Origin: Micavibrio_C sp046294845
Lineage (GTDB): Bacteria; Pseudomonadota; Alphaproteobacteria; Micavibrionales; Micavibrionaceae
Assembly: GCA_046294845.1 (NCBI GenBank)
Contig: JBKBNU010000002.1
Span: 44,506 to 108,505 of the forward strand
Length of the DNA: 64,000 nt
Direction of reading: 5' to 3'
Part shown: one piece after another, positions 1 to 9,217 of the stretch
How the letters are laid out: every line of letters begins with the position of its first letter
Numbering within the stretch: the first letter of the stretch is position 1
Notes under the pieces: model-generated
What the model was told of the DNA's origin: nothing
What the model saw: only the letters and a program-made list of their open reading frames with translations
The model's database searches: none
Made by a program: the position numbers and the translations under genes

Positions 1-1884
1 CTGAACAGCAGGCGCTTCCGGTGCTGCCACAGGCGTTGAATCTTTTTCTGCGGCAGGCGTTGTTACCACGGCGGGCACCTCTGCAACAGGTTCCGTCGTC
101 GTCACGGTTTCAGCCACAGGATCCTTCTTCTTGGGTGCGGTTTTCTCATCCAGCTTTTTGAAAAGCTTGTCCAGAGCTTCCTGTTTCTTTTCTTCGATCT
201 TTTCACCCGCAACATCCTGTATCAGGGCCTGCATATCGAGATTGTAAGAAGGCTTGGCCAAGGGACCCTGAATACGGACAGGAATCCGTTTTGCCTTCGC
301 GAAATCTTCCACCTTGTCACCGAGACCAGCCCTGATCACATAATCAACATTCTGTGCCCCAAGGTTGATCGCACCCGAGCCGAGCGCATGGCTCTTGGGG
401 CCGATCAGTTGCAGGTTATCATTGCGGAAAACACCATCCTGACCGTTAAAAACACCTTTGAGTGAAGTGAAATAAATCGTGTCGGGAACGGAGGTTGGCA
501 TCTTGCCGGTTTCAAAATAGGCAATCGCCTGATTGAGCAAGCGTGATAATTGCCATTTATTGATATAACCATCACTGAAAGCAAAATCGATTTGCCCGCG
601 GGCAGCCTTTTGTAAAGCGGACATACTGTTACCACGGCTGCCCAGATCAAAACTAACCTGTGCCAGACCTGTGACGAAATCCTGCCCCGCCTTGGCAATC
701 AGAAAATCGCCAACCTTCATAGCTTTGAGATTGCCCTGCAAAGAAAAATCCGGTGTGCCGGATGCAGCGTTGATACGCACGGCGCTATCAACCTGACCGC
801 CATAAAGACCGAAAGCCAAAGGGCTGACCGTCAATTGGCCGCCTGCGGCCTTGATCGTTGCATTCAGGTTCGAAAGATCCAGCCCTGCCGTTTTTACGGT
901 TTTGATTTTTACAGCACCCTGCATATTCAAGGTACGCAAGGCATCGACAGGCAATAAAGCCTTTTGCGGATCGGGTTTGGCTGCCTGTTTGGGCTTCAAT
1001 GCATCAAGATCGACACGGTCGGCCTGCAGATCAAAGGTGAATTTGGGAGGAGAAAAACTCTCAAGCCCTGCCTGCCCTTTAAAGCTTGTACCTTGCCATC
1101 CGGCTGAGAAATTATTGATCGTGACTTTCTGGGATTTCAGATCGGCCACCAGATCGCCCGTAACCTCGATCGGTTCACCCAAACCCATATCGGTCCTGAC
1201 CCGCAAAGCCCGTGCTGTTACCTGTCCCGCATCCAGATCAGCCTTCAACATGGCTTTCGCATCAATTTTAAGCGGTTTGGCGGGTGCCGGATTATTCAAT
1301 ATAAAATCAAGGGACACAGGTGTATCCACGGATGAATATTCACCCAGCACTTCAAGATTAAGCGGGTTGATCACAGTCGTCTTGCCTGCCGCCTTGTCAA
1401 TCACGGTCACACGTGCCTTGCTGACGGTCAGACCTTTAAAGCTGATATCAAAATCCTGTGCTTTTACGGCTGGTTCTTTCTTTTCTTTCCGGGGAAATTC
1501 GAGGTTGGTTTTGCCATTAGCCAGTTTGATCACTGTAACTTCAGGGGCATCCAGACGAATGGTTGTCAACTCCACCTTCTTTTCCAAAAGCGGCATGATT
1601 TTGACGCCGGCCTGAACAGCGCCAGCCTTCACAAAGTCTTTTTCACTGAAACCTTCGGGGTTGCCCAGTGCCAGACCAGCAACCTTGAAACCCAGAACAG
1701 GATAGATCGAAACAGCGATATCACCATCAATGCTCATCTCGCGGCCTGTGGCATCCTTCACGGCTGCTGTGATTTGCGGTTTGTAGGCATTCGGGTCAAC
1801 TGTCAGCAATACGGCAACGATCGCCCCTAATGCCAAAACCAGAAGCATGGCTATAATAAGCGTCATTTTGAAAAATATTTTCAT
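1..1884 (-). CDS. AsmA-family envelope protein, C-terminal end beyond window
   Basis: The minus-strand frame is open from ATG at 1884 to the left edge, so the end of the protein is missing (about 628 residues seen). It starts with one hydrophobic segment (about residues 3-27), followed by a long beta-rich region typical of AsmA/YhjG-like proteins, which sit in the inner membrane, project into the periplasm and are linked to outer-membrane lipid homeostasis. The last visible part is a Lys/Glu/Ala/Thr/Pro-rich low-complexity tail after a predicted helix. Its start lies 38 bp beyond the stop of the ABC ATPase gene on the same strand, so the two could be co-transcribed. The family call rests on overall pattern and the N-terminal VDPNAYKPQI-type opening; the substrate is unknown. 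Confidence 0.8.
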   Translation of the reverse strand, partial: MKIFFKMTLIIAMLLVLALGAIVAVLLTVDPNAYKPQITAAVKDATGREMSIDGDIAVSIYPVLGFKVAGLALGNPEGFSEKDFVKAGAVQAGVKIMPLLEKKVELTTIRLDAPEVTVIKLANGKTNLEFPRKEKKEPAVKAQDFDISFKGLTVSKARVTVIDKAAGKTTVINPLNLEVLGEYSSVDTPVSLDFILNNPAPAKPLKIDAKAMLKADLDAGQVTARALRVRTDMGLGEPIEVTGDLVADLKSQKVTINNFSAGWQGTSFKGQAGLESFSPPKFTFDLQADRVDLDALKPKQAAKPDPQKALLPVDALRTLNMQGAVKIKTVKTAGLDLSNLNATIKAAGGQLTVSPLAFGLYGGQVDSAVRINAASGTPDFSLQGNLKAMKVGDFLIAKAGQDFVTGLAQVSFDLGSRGNSMSALQKAARGQIDFAFSDGYINKWQLSRLLNQAIAYFETGKMPTSVPDTIYFTSLKGVFNGQDGVFRNDNLQLIGPKSHALGSGAINLGAQNVDYVIRAGLGDKVEDFAKAKRIPVRIQGPLAKPSYNLDMQALIQDVAGEKIEEKKQEALDKLFKKLDEKTAPKKKDPVAETVTTTEPVAEVPAVVTTPAAEKDSTPVAAPEAPAVQ

Positions 1885-1922
1885 CTGATCCGTATCCCCT
1901 GTTATTAATGATAAAAAATTTT

Positions 1923-2864
1923 TTATGCTTTTGCGGCTGTCAGCTGCAAGAAGACATCTTCAAGATCGCTCTCATCGGTCGAGATATCACTGATACCGTA
2001 ACCGGCGGCCTGCACAGCCTCAATCAATGCGCCTGCACTTTGTTCACGCGGGCTGTAACGAATGACCAAAGTTCTGTTACCCTGTTTTTCAGGATTAAAA
2101 GCCGCCAAGCCTGCCGGAATATCCGTAATTGCCCGATCCAGACGGAAATGGATTTCTTTTGCCTCGACACGGGAGAGCAAAGTTTCCTTTTCCTCGCAGG
2201 CGATAATACGGCCATGATTGATGATCGCGATTGTATCACAAAGCTCTTGTGCTTCTTCCAGATAATGGGTGGTGAGCAAAACTGTCACACCCTGACGGTT
2301 GAGCAAACGGACATTTTCCCAAAGCTGCTGGCGTAATTCGACATCAACACCGGCGGTTGGTTCATCCAATACCAGAATGGGTGGATTATGCACCATCGCT
2401 TTGGCTACCATCAAACGGCGACGCATCCCGCCCGAAAGTGTGCGGGTATAAGCACCTGCTTTGTCATCAAGGCCCAGCATCCGTAGAATTTCCATCGTCC
2501 GGCGTTCGGCCTTGGGCACACCGTACATGCCCGCTTGAATCTCCAAAAGCTCTGCCGGAGTAAAAAAAGGATCAAAATTCAGTTCTTGCGGCACCACCCC
2601 GATCGCCGCTTTGGCACTGCGCGGGTCTTGATCGATATCAATGTCCCAGATTTTGACGCTGCCTGCGGTTTTGTTCACCAGACCTGCCATAATATTGATA
2701 ATGGTCGATTTCCCAGCGCCATTCGGGCCGAGAAGACCAAAAATCGAACCTTGAGGGATTTGCAGATCAACATCGCGCAGGGCGACCTTTTCCGCCCCCT
2801 GCCCCTTTTTTCGGGGGCGGTATGTCTTTTGCAATCCTTTGATATCTATGGCGTAATTTGTCAC
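1923..2864 (-). CDS. ABC transporter ATP-binding protein, CcmA/DRA-type
   Basis: 313-residue ATPase subunit of an ABC exporter. Walker A GPNGAGKST is at residues 46-54, the signature LSGGM near 143, Walker B ILVLDEPTAG near 163 and the switch histidine in TTHYLEEA near 198. The C-terminal 90 residues resemble the accessory domain of multidrug/lipid ABC-2 type exporters (the YadG/CcmA group). No permease gene lies next to it within the window; downstream is the AsmA-like gene. The substrate therefore cannot be inferred. It would act at the cytoplasmic face of the inner membrane with an ABC-2 permease encoded elsewhere. Confidence 0.9.
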   Translation of the reverse strand: MTNYAIDIKGLQKTYRPRKKGQGAEKVALRDVDLQIPQGSIFGLLGPNGAGKSTIINIMAGLVNKTAGSVKIWDIDIDQDPRSAKAAIGVVPQELNFDPFFTPAELLEIQAGMYGVPKAERRTMEILRMLGLDDKAGAYTRTLSGGMRRRLMVAKAMVHNPPILVLDEPTAGVDVELRQQLWENVRLLNRQGVTVLLTTHYLEEAQELCDTIAIINHGRIIACEEKETLLSRVEAKEIHFRLDRAITDIPAGLAAFNPEKQGNRTLVIRYSPREQSAGALIEAVQAAGYGISDISTDESDLEDVFLQLTAAKA

Positions 2865-2950
2865 GTTCTTGCCTTTCCGCTGCCATTATCTACATAGATA
2901 CTCGGTTACAAAAGACAAGACCAGTCCTTGTTTAATGAAGGAGAAATGCC

Positions 2951-3580
2951 ATGCCTGCGAGTACCCTTACGATAGTGGCTATCGCCACCTTTCTCGCTGT
3001 TTTCGGGATCAGTGGTAGTACCGCAGCCGAGAATGCATCCGCAAGTATGACAGAGAGAGAAAATAAAGACTCGTTGAAAACCGCTTACGATTTTTCCTTC
3101 AAAACCATAGACGGCGAGGATATGCCCTTATCGCAATATAAGGGCAAGGTTGTGATGGTCGTTAATACGGCCTCACGCTGCGGTTTCACTCCTCAATATG
3201 AAGGCCTGCAAAAATTATACGAATTCTATAAAGATAAGGGGCTGGTGATCATTGGCGTTCCTGCAAATGACTTTGCCGGGCAGGAGCCTGGCAGCAATGC
3301 GGAGATCAAAAAATTCTGCAGCATGAACTACGCCATCACTTTTCCGATGACCGAGAAAACAGCGGTATCAGGTAAAGACGCGCACCCGTTTTATAAATGG
3401 GCCGGAGGACAAGGGATAGGCGGCATGCTTGCCAGCAAACCCCGCTGGAATTTCCACAAATATCTGATTGATGCCGATGGCAAGTTGGTTGGTTCCTATG
3501 GCTCGGTAACAAAACCGGGCTCAAAGGAAATCAAGAAGGATATTGAAGCTGCGTTAGCCCGGATCAAACCTGCGGAATAA
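2951..3580 (+). CDS. Glutathione peroxidase family protein, exported
   Basis: 209 residues. An N-terminal hydrophobic stretch ending at AEN suggests a Sec signal peptide, then a linker and a thioredoxin-fold GPx domain from about residue 48. The peroxidatic residue is cysteine, not selenocysteine (NTASRCGFTP). The second GPx block, PANDFAGQEPGSN, supplies the conserved Gln, and RWNFHKYLID supplies the Trp and Asn of the catalytic tetrad. It would reduce hydroperoxides in the periplasm, probably with thioredoxin-like donors, as Cys-GPx enzymes usually do. AAGGAGAAATGCC precedes the ATG as a good ribosome binding site. Divergent from the ABC gene. Confidence 0.9.
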   Translation: MPASTLTIVAIATFLAVFGISGSTAAENASASMTERENKDSLKTAYDFSFKTIDGEDMPLSQYKGKVVMVVNTASRCGFTPQYEGLQKLYEFYKDKGLVIIGVPANDFAGQEPGSNAEIKKFCSMNYAITFPMTEKTAVSGKDAHPFYKWAGGQGIGGMLASKPRWNFHKYLIDADGKLVGSYGSVTKPGSKEIKKDIEAALARIKPAE

Positions 3581-3607
3581 TAAACCTTCTTTTACCGTTC
3601 CAGATTA

Positions 3608-4546
3608 TCAAGGGGCGGTAAAGCTTCCCTCGCCGTTTATCCATGAAGAAAAGCCGCCACCAAACAGCCATGAACGCGCGGCAGCGTCCTGCTTCAGGTA
3701 TACATCCCAATAGGCAAGCGCGGCAATCTTGATGATATTTTCGTGAGCAGGCCGTTTGGGATTATCGGCAAGCTTGCCACGGCTGCCGTTATAAACCATA
3801 TGATCGCCGTCATTCAGGACCAGCAAGCATTGTTCCGGCCCGCCGCTATGCTGATAAACCTCCAAACGACGCTCATAACCAAACCCTTCAATCGGACTGG
3901 TGTCATCTGTCCCCGTCATGTGGAAAAGCGGCAAGGAAATTGTGCCATAAATATCGGCGCGCGGACTTTCAGTATTGAAACTGGGAACAGGGCTATAGAG
4001 GATACCCGCTTTAAAACGCGGTTCGAACAAGCGTTGCAAATCATCGGCCTTGCCGAATGATTGCCCTGCCATGATCTGGGTTGTATTGGCCCCGAAAGAA
4101 TGGCCAGACATCCCGATGCAGGATAAATCCATATGCTGGCCGATTTCCGGATTTTCAGCGGCCCATGAAGGGAGCTGATCCAAAACAAACGGCACGTCAT
4201 GGTAGCGGTTCATCACATCATCAAAGCTGTATTTGCTTTCGCGGATGACATCCCACGGATGACCGGGCTTTCCTTCCCAAAGGCTGCTATCCGTACCCAA
4301 ATGCTCGACATGGACAACGACATAACCGTGGGAGGATAAAAAACGGGAAATAAAACCCGCGCCATCGCGGCTGCCACCCAAACCATGGGACCAGATCACC
4401 ACCGGTAAAGCACCCAATCCAACGGCCGCGGGATAATAAATCTTGAAGGGAACCTTGCGATTGTCGCGGGCCGTGTCGAAAAATTCTCCGCGCGCCATCA
4501 GAACCTTATGCGGTTCATGGTCGGGATTGATATCGGCACGGTACAT
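3608..4546 (-). CDS. Alpha/beta hydrolase, PAF-acetylhydrolase/chlorophyllase-like
   Basis: 312 residues of alpha/beta-hydrolase type. The oxyanion-hole segment VIWSHGLGGSRDG is near residue 50 and the nucleophile elbow GMSGHSFGANT holds the catalytic serine near residue 149. A late Asp/His pair (HMTGTDD and DGDHMVY) could complete the triad. The arrangement resembles platelet-activating-factor acetylhydrolase or chlorophyllase-like lipases. No signal peptide is visible, so it is probably cytoplasmic. Its ATG overlaps the stop codon of the upstream sspB-like gene by one base (TAATG), indicating translational coupling. The substrate is unknown. Confidence 0.8.
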   Translation of the reverse strand: MYRADINPDHEPHKVLMARGEFFDTARDNRKVPFKIYYPAAVGLGALPVVIWSHGLGGSRDGAGFISRFLSSHGYVVVHVEHLGTDSSLWEGKPGHPWDVIRESKYSFDDVMNRYHDVPFVLDQLPSWAAENPEIGQHMDLSCIGMSGHSFGANTTQIMAGQSFGKADDLQRLFEPRFKAGILYSPVPSFNTESPRADIYGTISLPLFHMTGTDDTSPIEGFGYERRLEVYQHSGGPEQCLLVLNDGDHMVYNGSRGKLADNPKRPAHENIIKIAALAYWDVYLKQDAAARSWLFGGGFSSWINGEGSFTAP

Positions 4547-5052
4547 TATTTTTTCCGGAACTGATCGAGAGATACAACTTCGCCACTTTTGCTGCCGGTT
4601 TTCTTGCCGACGGGCTTGTTGTCCGCATCTTCTTCGTCATCCAAAGGATCATCATCCGGATCGAAGTCATCAGGATCCTCATCCCCCAGCGGCTGGAACT
4701 GCAGTGCGAAGTTCACAGAAGGATCTGCAAAGATCGTGATGGCACCCAGCGGGATAACAAGACGCTCGAGGACATTATTGAAAGAAAGGGTGACCCCCAT
4801 CTTTTCACTGTCCACGCTCAAATCGTAGAATTGATATTGCAGGACGATAGTCATTTCGCCCGGATAACGGTCACGCAGGTAATCAGGGATCTCCACGCCC
4901 GGATAATCGGTCATGAAGGTAATGTAAAAGTTATGATTACCCGGCAGCTTGTTTTTTCTGTCGATGACCTCCCTGATAGCCTGGCGGACAACACCGCGCA
5001 GGGCCTGCTCGACCATTCTGTCATAACGGAGGATTTCGTCTTCGTCGCTCAT
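4546..5052 (-). CDS. sspB: SspB-family ClpXP adaptor
   Basis: 168 residues matching the alphaproteobacterial SspB family. A compact beta-sandwich domain (about residues 10-115, with FYITFMTDYPGVEIP and MTIVLQYQFYDL) is followed by an acidic Asp/Glu-rich linker and a basic C-terminal tail. SspB binds the tmRNA (SsrA) tag on rescued polypeptides and tethers them to ClpX. It thus belongs functionally with the ssrA gene 4 kb away, whose tag has the usual AVAA end. The adaptor tail normally ends with a short ClpX-binding motif; here the last residues are VVSLDQFRKK. First gene of a two-gene unit with the hydrolase. Confidence 0.85.
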   Translation of the reverse strand: MSDEDEILRYDRMVEQALRGVVRQAIREVIDRKNKLPGNHNFYITFMTDYPGVEIPDYLRDRYPGEMTIVLQYQFYDLSVDSEKMGVTLSFNNVLERLVIPLGAITIFADPSVNFALQFQPLGDEDPDDFDPDDDPLDDEEDADNKPVGKKTGSKSGEVVSLDQFRKK

Positions 5053-5205
5053 GTGTCTATTAGTGGCAGAAGAATGCTCTGCGAATCAAGGAGGTTTATA
5101 CGCCCCCCATGAGTGACATATCAGACTCGGGAAAACCATCCCTGATTCAATGATTTACCCATAATCCTGTGGAAAACCTTTGTCCGCCCTCAAAGGCCGC
5201 AGATT

Positions 5206-6948
5206 TCAGGGTTGCGGGTGTCCTTCGACCGCTTTTTGTAAAGCCCCTGCCTGCGGATGCTGGGGATCGTATTTCAGGGTGAGAGCCAAATAATCCTCGA
5301 ACCCCGGACGCTTCATCGCCCCGAAAAGCAAAGCCTTGGCATAATAGGCCCCCGGATTAATAGGGGAACGTGCCAGCGAGCGTTCCAGCAAATCATTGGT
5401 CTGACTGAAGAGAGCAATTCGCTCGCTCTCCGGCATACGACCTATCTGGATCAATCCCAGCGGAATGGTCGCCGCCAAAACATAAGGGCGGGGATTAAGG
5501 CCAAAACCTGCCTTGCCTGCCCTGTTCACAGCGTCGGAAAAACCCTCCAGATCATTCGCAGCCAAGCGCTCGGTCGCGAGATCAGCCATCCTTTCACTGT
5601 ACAGACATGATGAATAGGCAACCATAAAACCACCTATGAGCAGCAGGAAGATATGCCCCACGAGCGGCATGCTGACAGTGCGTGATGTTTGTGTTTCATT
5701 CGTGCTAAGCCTTACAAATAACCCTGCCAGTAATCCAGTAGCCGTTAACAAAGCCGGTACATAAAGATGGAAAGTCAGGTGCAGGTGCATCACCAGAGTC
5801 AGTAATCCGCAGAACAAAGCGACAATCAGGATATAAACATTACCGAAGCGCGGTGCGGTACGCCATGCGCCTATGAAACGCCCCAGCATGACAATCAGGA
5901 AAGCATAGAACAGCAATACAGCAGGCAATCCTGCCTCCTGCCAGAACTGCAAGGGGTCGGCATGAGCCATCAATCCTGCGGAAAAAACTTCAGTGTCGTG
6001 CCTTACCGATGGATAAAGAAGAAAGAAGGTCCCCAGCCCCGTTCCCTGCCAGATATTTTCACGGATCAGGGTAATCGTGGAGGCCCATATATCCATACGG
6101 GCAAGCCAACTGGGGTCCTTTAACAAGAGGACCATATGGGTCAGGCGTTCCCATGCTGTGACCCTCTCCAGATTATAGATTGAAGATAACAGAAACGTTG
6201 CCACGATGACTGCGGTCAAGAGTAATAAGGGACCAAAACCCATCTTGTAATCATTGTGACGGGCAAAACGGCAGACCAGCATCATAAAGAGGGCCGTTAC
6301 GATCATGACGGCCAAAGCAACGCGGCTACCGATCAGGATCATCACCATCGCCATGGCAATTCCTGCCATTACATACAAAACGGCGTAAGGTTTCTGGCGT
6401 TCATACAAAAACAAGCCCAGCGCCACAAACATCCCCATGTTTAAAAGACCTGCAAAATTATTGGGATCTGCAAAGGGATGACGGATTGAACCGTAAGTTG
6501 ATAGATATTCAGGCAGAATAAAAAACTGGATCAGGCCCCAAGCCGCCAGCGCCGTCAGCGCGCCCACAAACAAACGCAGGGATACCAGCAATTGGTCATG
6601 GTCAAAAGGCGCATAAACAAAGATCAGGAACCACAGAGGAAGCAAAAGAAAGCTGCCCCACGAAATGATCGTGACAAAAGGCGATACCGACCAGAAAAAG
6701 CTCAAACCCAGCCAAACACTGAAAGCCAGCATAAAGAACACAGGCCTATTCATGGACAGACGCACCCCCCTGTTTGCAGGGGAGCCAATCACGATCACTG
6801 CCGCATGCAAAGCACACAGAACTGCCAGAAAGCGCGAAAGCTCGTAGGGCTGCACTAGCGGCAAGCTGAAGAAAAAGGACAAAAGCCAAAAGAACGGCAC
6901 GGACAGGGAAAGGATATTTTTCATGAATTTCAGTGTGATACGGGCCAT
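5206..6948 (-). CDS. O-antigen ligase/polymerase-like membrane protein
   Basis: About 580 residues with roughly a dozen hydrophobic segments and a Wzy_C/O-antigen-ligase-type periplasmic block (HADPLQFWQEAGLPAVLLFY near residue 333, holding the conserved His and Glu-x-Gly). The C-terminal 130 residues are soluble and helical, with tetratricopeptide-like spacing (SPINPGAYYAKALLFG). Family members join undecaprenyl-linked glycans to lipid A or to proteins, or polymerise repeat units; which applies is undecided because no glycan cluster adjoins it. The start is uncertain: TTG at 6960, ATG at 6948 or ATG at 6924 are possible and none has a well-spaced ribosome binding site. Confidence 0.75.
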   Translation of the reverse strand: MARITLKFMKNILSLSVPFFWLLSFFFSLPLVQPYELSRFLAVLCALHAAVIVIGSPANRGVRLSMNRPVFFMLAFSVWLGLSFFWSVSPFVTIISWGSFLLLPLWFLIFVYAPFDHDQLLVSLRLFVGALTALAAWGLIQFFILPEYLSTYGSIRHPFADPNNFAGLLNMGMFVALGLFLYERQKPYAVLYVMAGIAMAMVMILIGSRVALAVMIVTALFMMLVCRFARHNDYKMGFGPLLLLTAVIVATFLLSSIYNLERVTAWERLTHMVLLLKDPSWLARMDIWASTITLIRENIWQGTGLGTFFLLYPSVRHDTEVFSAGLMAHADPLQFWQEAGLPAVLLFYAFLIVMLGRFIGAWRTAPRFGNVYILIVALFCGLLTLVMHLHLTFHLYVPALLTATGLLAGLFVRLSTNETQTSRTVSMPLVGHIFLLLIGGFMVAYSSCLYSERMADLATERLAANDLEGFSDAVNRAGKAGFGLNPRPYVLAATIPLGLIQIGRMPESERIALFSQTNDLLERSLARSPINPGAYYAKALLFGAMKRPGFEDYLALTLKYDPQHPQAGALQKAVEGHPQP

Positions 6949-7011
6949 GCCCTCTGTCAATCAACCGTAAAGTTTGACAAAACGCAACGACATGGCCCAT
7001 AAGGTTTAATT

Positions 7012-7449
7012 ATGACAAAAATTACAGAAATCTGGAGCGACGGCAGCTATCGTCAGCAACCCCGCACTGCGGGGGCTGGCTGGGTTATCCACCATGCCGA
7101 TGGCCAGATCGTCGAAAGACAACAATCATTACCCCGGCTGCGTGATTCATTGGCTTACGGTTCGCAAATTGCCGAACTGGAGGCCGCGATGCTGGCCCTG
7201 AATGAAGTATCCGCAGAACTGCCGGTAATCCTGCACATGGATTGTGAAATGGCATTGCAATCCCTTCGCCATTCTAAACTGATTATTACACCTAAAACTC
7301 CTGCACCCGCTTTACAAAGCGCCTTCCGGAAAGCTGCGGAAGCCGTAGCGCGTCACCCTTCCGTCACCCTGATGATCTCAAGCGACCGCTTTGATCGGCA
7401 CATGGGATTGGCCCACAGACTTTCACGACAGGCCTCAGCCCCCGTATAA
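7012..7449 (+). CDS. RNase H-fold protein, first of a tandem pair
   Basis: 145 residues with a type 1 RNase H core: SDGSY (first Asp, residue 9), SQIAELEAAMLAL (Glu, near 55) and HMDCEMAL (second Asp, near 77). The fourth catalytic position, Asp in Escherichia coli RNase HI (in an AD-x-LA context), reads AHRLSR here, so His replaces Asp. Such proteins cleave RNA in RNA/DNA hybrids if active. The next gene is clearly a paralogue with the same change, so this is a tandem duplication. It starts 51-63 bp from the divergent O-antigen-ligase-like gene. Confidence 0.75.
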   Translation: MTKITEIWSDGSYRQQPRTAGAGWVIHHADGQIVERQQSLPRLRDSLAYGSQIAELEAAMLALNEVSAELPVILHMDCEMALQSLRHSKLIITPKTPAPALQSAFRKAAEAVARHPSVTLMISSDRFDRHMGLAHRLSRQASAPV

Positions 7450-7495
7450 GGGGTATGAATTTGACAATCCCACTGGATGAAGGGACAATAGAACC

Positions 7496-7957
7496 ATGAA
7501 GAAAGCTACAAATATCTGGTGCGATGGCAGTTTCCGTGAAGCCCATAAGACAGGCGGAACAGGTTGGGTTATCAAACATGCCAACGGTGAAATAGAAGAA
7601 CACTCTGTTCCCCTTCCCCCGCTGCAGAATTCCTTCAAGTACGGTTCAGAAATTGCCGAACTGACTGCTGCCGCGCAAGCGATGGCGGCGCTGCCACAAG
7701 GGGCCAATGCCCATATTCACATGGATTGTCAATCATCCCTGCAGATGATTGAAAAAGGCCAGATCCGTATGAAAGGGCGTGAAGACGCCACAGAATTGAA
7801 AGCCGCATTTGATAAAGCGATGGAAGCCAAAGCCCGTCTGGGGCAGGTTGTCTTCCAGCTCACGAGTGACAAAAACGAAAATATGCACCGCGCCCACGTT
7901 CTTTCGCAAACAGCCTCAAGCCCACCCAAGGGACAAAACAAACCCAGCCGGCGCTAA
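7496..7957 (+). CDS. RNase H-fold protein, second of a tandem pair
   Basis: 153 residues, paralogous to the gene 46 bp upstream along the whole length (shared IW-x-DGS, GTGWVI-type strand, LPPL..S..YGS.IAEL and HMDC blocks). Active-site candidates are Asp in CDGSF (residue 10), Glu in SEIAELTAAAQAM and Asp in HMDCQSSL; the last position is again His (HRAHVLSQ). A basic tail (GQNKPSRR) follows. AAGGGACAATAGAACC is its own ribosome binding site. Being a sister of the first copy, it may have divided substrates or act with it; neither is demonstrated. Confidence 0.75.
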   Translation: MKKATNIWCDGSFREAHKTGGTGWVIKHANGEIEEHSVPLPPLQNSFKYGSEIAELTAAAQAMAALPQGANAHIHMDCQSSLQMIEKGQIRMKGREDATELKAAFDKAMEAKARLGQVVFQLTSDKNENMHRAHVLSQTASSPPKGQNKPSRR

Positions 7958-8046
7958 ATATTCATCAAACACCCTCTTTATTTTAATATCGACACCATTA
8001 ATCAAAATAACTTCCCTAAAGACAACAGCCACAAGAAAAATAATTC

Positions 8047-8838
8047 ATGAAAACATTAATCTTAGGAGGCACAGGCTTTTTTGGAAAAATTTTGGCTGGC
8101 AATTGCACTGGCGCCCTTACAGCGTCAATAAAGGGTGATTATATAATTGATAGAGGCAACGTTCATGATCTCAAAACCCTAGCTGAAAATCGATGGGACG
8201 TAATTTACGATCAAATTTGTTACACTGCGACAGATGCGCAAATTGCCGTAGAAGCTTTTAAAGGCAAGTGCGGATTATATGTACTGACATCCACAATAGG
8301 AGTTTACGGACCTGTCTGTGAGGCAGCCTCCGAGACAAATTTCATCGCGGAAAACCATTACATTGAGGGGAGCGCAAATTATGCAAATGGTAAAAAGGAT
8401 GCTGAATCTATTATAGCCACGAGTGGCATGAGAAATGCGCGCATCAGATTTCCAATAGTTTTTGGACCCCACGACCCAACCATGCGCTTTGAAAATTTTC
8501 TGAAAAGCGTAATAAATGATACCCCTCCTGTCCGGAACAACAAGATGAGTATCATCTCTTCTGTATATGCCGCCAAGTTCCTTCAATGGATAGGAGAGAA
8601 TGACAAAGATGGACCCTTCAATGCCTGTGATAACGAACCTATTAGTACAGACCAGATACTTTCTTATCTATCTTCAAAGCTGGGCCTTCTTAGCTATACA
8701 GAAGCTGCACCAGACACCAAGTCTTTATTTAATCGTCCAGGGATTTGGACACTCGACAACTCAAAAGCCAAGCAAGAAGGATTTGTGTTCGATACACCCT
8801 CCGACTGGTATTTTAAATTAATCGATTCAATCATTTAA
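8047..8838 (+). CDS. NAD(P)-binding epimerase/dehydratase-like protein, AT-rich
   Basis: 263 residues of extended short-chain dehydrogenase type. The N-terminal Rossmann motif is GGTGFFG at residues 8-14 and a Ser/Thr-rich strand TSTIGVYGP follows near 80. The usual catalytic Tyr-x3-Lys is probably NYANGKKD near 113-119. It is short for the family. Base composition is clearly poorer in GC than its neighbours (many AAT, ATT, TTT, AAA codons), which suggests acquisition. It sits directly beside the 3' end of the tmRNA gene, a frequent integration spot. The substrate is not predictable. Confidence 0.7.
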   Translation: MKTLILGGTGFFGKILAGNCTGALTASIKGDYIIDRGNVHDLKTLAENRWDVIYDQICYTATDAQIAVEAFKGKCGLYVLTSTIGVYGPVCEAASETNFIAENHYIEGSANYANGKKDAESIIATSGMRNARIRFPIVFGPHDPTMRFENFLKSVINDTPPVRNNKMSIISSVYAAKFLQWIGENDKDGPFNACDNEPISTDQILSYLSSKLGLLSYTEAAPDTKSLFNRPGIWTLDNSKAKQEGFVFDTPSDWYFKLIDSII

Positions 8839-8848
8839 AAAAAGAAAT

Positions 8849-8875
8849 GGGCCGGTTCTGTTGCTAGGCCGGCCC
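8849..8875 (-). terminator. Rho-independent terminator of ssrA
   Basis: In the minus-strand direction GGGCCGG and CCGGCCC form a perfect 7-bp stem around a 13-nt loop and are followed by ATTTCTTTTTTT. It closes the tmRNA transcript and lies just after the epimerase gene, which is convergent with it. Confidence 0.85.
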
Positions 8876-9217
8876 GCGCCCCACCTTAACGATAGTTAGT
8901 CGATAAGGGATTTAGACTTCGTGCAAACTGCCCTATTAGGCTGCAACAGCGAAACGACCATTGTCGTTGGACGCTACTACGTTTGCGAACTTGAAGTTAT
9001 CGTTGGCATTTAATTGCCTGGCCGGATAACGACCGTACCATAACGGATACAAACTCTGCCTTTACCACGCGCGTCAATCCTGTTTCGGCCCCGCCTGAAT
9101 GCCCGCAACCTGTTAAGGCGGGGAATTCTGGTGGAGCCGCCGGGCACTGCCCCCGGGTCCACAACGTCTATTCTACAAAGCGTTTAGCATCTTAGCCGGA
9201 TTACTCCGGCACTAATG
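8876..9217 (-). ncRNA. ssrA: tmRNA, circularly permuted two-piece type
   Basis: Read on the minus strand, the acceptor piece comes first and ends GGCGGCTCCACCA with CCA at 9131-9129. After a 36-nt spacer, the coding piece begins GGGGCCGAAACAGGATTG at 9092. GGGGCCG pairs with CGGCTCC to form the 7-bp acceptor stem (one G-U), so the two ends of the tRNA-like domain are in inverted gene order, as known for alphaproteobacterial tmRNAs processed into two RNAs. The tag frame from GCA at 8986 to TAA at 8936 encodes ANVVASNDNGRFAVAA. The outer borders are estimates: the 5' end from the promoter, the 3' end from the terminator. Confidence 0.93.

Noticed and set aside
851..1615. Plus-strand open frame of 254 codons
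   Set aside because: It is antisense to the AsmA-like gene, with no ribosome binding site and no family features; the minus-strand frame is the real one.
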